Of a stretch of 7,627 nucleotides of DNA, positions 5,722 to 7,627 are shown in pieces. This DNA is from Quisquiliibacterium sp. (GTDB lineage Bacteria; Pseudomonadota; Gammaproteobacteria; Burkholderiales; Burkholderiaceae_E). Location of the stretch: positions 1 through 7,627 of the forward strand of contig JALRBB010000558.1 of the NCBI GenBank assembly GCA_023257915.1, given 5' to 3'. Positions within the stretch are counted from its first letter, which is position 1. Every line of letters starts with the position of its first letter. The notes beneath the pieces were generated by a model. That model ran no database searches and was not told the origin of the DNA. It worked only from the letters and a program-made list of their open reading frames with translations. The position numbers were made by a program, and so were the translations under genes.

Positions 5722-5739
5722 GATGGGCATTAGCCCATC
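5722..5739. terminator. Candidate hairpin at a convergent gene junction
   Basis: GATGGGC (5722-5728) and GCCCATC (5733-5739) form a 7-bp perfect stem with a 4-nt ATTA loop. It lies 11 nt after the stop of the cysteine-rich gene and includes the TAA stop of the minus-strand ThDP gene in its loop. It could act in both directions, but neither side has a T-tract, so intrinsic termination is uncertain. Confidence 0.4.
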
Positions 5740-7460
5740 CACTGACTGACCGGCGCAGCCGCAAGCTCAAGCGGCTGCGCAACGATATCGACCAGCGCCG
5801 GTCCTTCGTGCCGCAACGCCTGTTGCAGCACAGAATCCAGTTCGCGCGGATCTTCGACCCGCCAGCTCGCGATGCCATAAGCCTTGGCGATTGCCGCATG
5901 GTCGGTCGGCGTGAAGTCCACCGAGAAATAGCGCTGACCGTAGCTCGCGCGCTGGCTCGCCTTGATCCAACCGTAGGACGCGTTCGAGATCACCACCATC
6001 AGCACCGGCGCACCGTGGCGCAAGATGCTTTCCATTTCCCCGGCCACGAAACCGAAGCTGCCATCGCCCATCACTGCGACGCAGCGCGATGACGGACTCG
6101 CAAACCAGGCACCGAGCGCGGCGGGCATCGAAAAGCCCAGCGCACCATGCGCACGATTCGTGATGAAGCCGCGTCCCGCACTGGGCAGATCGAAATACGC
6201 CGAAAAATAGGGGCACGGCGTCCCGGGGTCGGCACAGACGATCGAATCGGCCGGCAGATTGCGACGTAAGGCCGCGACGATGCGCTCCGGGCGGATCGGG
6301 CGCTCGTCGCTTGACGCGAGCGCATTGAATGCGTCGTATTTTTCCTTGCGGGTCGCTGCCACGAGTCGCCTGCCCGGCGACCCCGGATCAGAACCGGGAA
6401 CAGAGTTGCGGCGCTCCGGCTCGATCATCGCCAGCAACTCGGCGAGCGCAAGCGCCGCGTCGCCGACCAGCGCCACGTCGGTCGGATAGCTGGTCGAGAT
6501 CGCGAACGGATCGACATCGATGTGCACGATGCTGGTGCCGATCTTCGGAAAGCGCCAGTGCTCGGTGGATGTCGACCCGGCACGACAGGCAACAAAGACC
6601 ACCAGATCGGCAGCCGCGATCAGTTCGCGTGTGGCGAGCACGCCGCCATTGGAACCGACGACGCCGGCGGCCAACTCGAAACTGTCGGCCACCGCCCCTT
6701 TGCCGCTGACGGTGGTGCAAACCGGCGCATCGAGCAGCAGCGCGAGCCTTGCGAGCGATTGACTGGCACCGGAGCTGACCACGCCACCGCCGCAGACGAA
6801 CACCACTTGACGGGCGCCCAGGAGCAGGCGGGCTGCACGTTCCAGTTCGGTGGCATCTGGCGCACTGCGCCAGTTCGGCCAGCGGCCATGCTCGACCTGC
6901 GCCCACAGCTGGCTGGCGTCGACCGCTTGTTTTTGCACGTCGTAAGGCACACACAGATGCGCCGCACCCGGCCGGCCGGTCGTCATCGCGCGAAACGCCG
7001 CACGAACGCTGTCCCCGACCTGCGACGCGGTGTTCAGCGTGCCATTCCATTTGGTCAGCGGCTTGTACATCGCCTGCTGGTCGAGCTCGGTCAGCGGATA
7101 GCGTCCACGCGAAGTGACCGGGACATCGGACGTAAAGCCAAACACCGGAACCGAGGACTCATTGGCCTCGACCAGACCGGGTAGCAAGTAAGTCGCCCCT
7201 CCGCCGCTGGGGCCCTCGCAGACACCCACCTTGCCCGATACCCGGGCATAAGCGTCGGCCATATAGGCCGCACTACGCTCGTCACGGGCCAGCACATGGC
7301 GGATGCCGTGATCCAGCTTGTAGAGCGCGTCGTAGTAAGGCAGGCTGGTGTCGCCGCAGACACCGAACACATGCGAGACCTCATAGGCCTGCAGCATCCG
7401 GATCAGGGCCTCCGCGCCGTTGGCAGCGTCCATCGCCTGCGTTTCGCCAGGTTTCGTCAT
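5730..7460 (-). CDS. Thiamine-diphosphate-dependent enzyme, acetolactate synthase-like
   Basis: This 576-residue protein has the three-domain layout of the acetolactate synthase/pyruvate-decarboxylase-like family. The N-terminal PYR domain (about 13-180) has the conserved Glu in ARDERSAA (E61) that activates the cofactor. The central domain (about 200-345) has FVCGGGV at 221-227 and VHIDVDP at 312-318. The C-terminal PP domain (about 385-565) has the ThDP/Mg motif GDGS (465-468) and its Asn partner N493 in ISNASYGW. Family members decarboxylate 2-oxo acids or join or split C-C bonds via a ThDP carbanion. The N-terminus lacks the usual acetolactate synthase YPGG-type motif (VCGDTSLP instead), so a different substrate is likely. 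ATG 7458-7460 has a weak GAGG 8 nt upstream; Met10 (7431-7433) is an alternative start. It lies 41 nt after the VOC-like gene, probably in one transcript. Confidence 0.9.
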   Translation of the reverse strand: MTKPGETQAMDAANGAEALIRMLQAYEVSHVFGVCGDTSLPYYDALYKLDHGIRHVLARDERSAAYMADAYARVSGKVGVCEGPSGGGATYLLPGLVEANESSVPVFGFTSDVPVTSRGRYPLTELDQQAMYKPLTKWNGTLNTASQVGDSVRAAFRAMTTGRPGAAHLCVPYDVQKQAVDASQLWAQVEHGRWPNWRSAPDATELERAARLLLGARQVVFVCGGGVVSSGASQSLARLALLLDAPVCTTVSGKGAVADSFELAAGVVGSNGGVLATRELIAAADLVVFVACRAGSTSTEHWRFPKIGTSIVHIDVDPFAISTSYPTDVALVGDAALALAELLAMIEPERRNSVPGSDPGSPGRRLVAATRKEKYDAFNALASSDERPIRPERIVAALRRNLPADSIVCADPGTPCPYFSAYFDLPSAGRGFITNRAHGALGFSMPAALGAWFASPSSRCVAVMGDGSFGFVAGEMESILRHGAPVLMVVISNASYGWIKASQRASYGQRYFSVDFTPTDHAAIAKAYGIASWRVEDPRELDSVLQQALRHEGPALVDIVAQPLELAAAPVSQWMG

Positions 7461-7501
7461 TGCGGCAACCTCGTTGATCGGTCAAACAAATTTCATCGGG
7501 T

Positions 7502-7627
7502 TCATTCGACGAACCCAAGCGCGATGTTCCAGGCCTGCGCGGCCGCAATCTCGATGCGCCCAGGACTGCGCAGGATGTTGAAACCAGCTTTGTCGAGATA
7601 CGCGGCGGTGTGGGAAAGATCGCGCAC
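7502..7627 (-). CDS. C-terminal fragment of a possible VOC/glyoxalase-family protein (5' end outside window)
   Basis: The minus strand is open from the right edge through 41 codons to TGA at 7502-7504. The fragment contains a helix-like AAYLDKAGF, then ILRSPGRIEI, then AAAQAWNIALGFVE. The order helix, strand, Pro-Gly turn, strand, small-residue stretch, and a final strand ending in FVE resembles the last beta-alpha-beta-beta module of vicinal-oxygen-chelate proteins. The final Glu would be a metal ligand or part of the terminal strand. The family guess rests on this short stretch. The gene precedes the ThDP gene by 41 nt on the same strand, suggesting an operon. Confidence 0.5.
   Translation of the reverse strand: MRDLSHTAAYLDKAGFNILRSPGRIEIAAAQAWNIALGFVE

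Overview
The window is about 65% G+C with proteobacterial gene content: a DUF3482 GTPase-type protein, a DUF3014 protein and a DgkA very close to the enteric form. This suggests a high-GC gamma- or betaproteobacterium. Genus cannot be read from the sequence. Genes are densely packed with short spacers, except for one low-GC block near the middle.

Layout. From 1 to about 2738 four plus-strand genes follow one another: the C-terminal part of a DUF3482 protein (cut by the left edge), a short-chain dehydrogenase whose Shine-Dalgarno overlaps the previous stop, a membrane-anchored DUF3014 protein, and dgkA. From 4257 to 5348 a zinc-dependent alcohol dehydrogenase runs on the minus strand towards dgkA. 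A 164-bp divergent spacer with several inverted repeats and a perfect 12-bp palindrome follows. Next come a 65-residue cysteine-rich protein (plus), a convergent thiamine-diphosphate-dependent enzyme (minus, 5730-7460) and, upstream of that enzyme, the 3' end of a possible VOC/glyoxalase-family gene (minus, cut by the right edge).

The unusual part is 2698-4304. A 98-bp sequence occurs twice as a perfect direct repeat (2698-2795 and 4207-4304). Each copy holds the last 41 nt of dgkA, the 9-nt gap between the two convergent genes, and the last 48 nt of the alcohol dehydrogenase. Between the copies lies 1,411 bp of lower-GC DNA (parts of the gene fall to 25-45% G+C). It carries one complete gene for a membrane protein that looks like a bacterial pentameric ligand-gated ion channel (pLGIC, Cys-loop receptor superfamily). 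Because the target was duplicated, both host genes remain complete on either side, so the insertion cost neither gene. No transposase or recombinase gene is present. The perfect identity of the repeats suggests a recent event, or an assembly artefact that must be excluded.

Functionally, the alcohol dehydrogenase, the ThDP enzyme and the short-chain dehydrogenase are all aldehyde/ketone/alcohol-type enzymes, but nothing in the sequence fixes a shared substrate. DgkA recycles diacylglycerol in the inner membrane. The channel-like protein would add a periplasmic ligand sensor and inner-membrane pore as a horizontally acquired, stand-alone trait.
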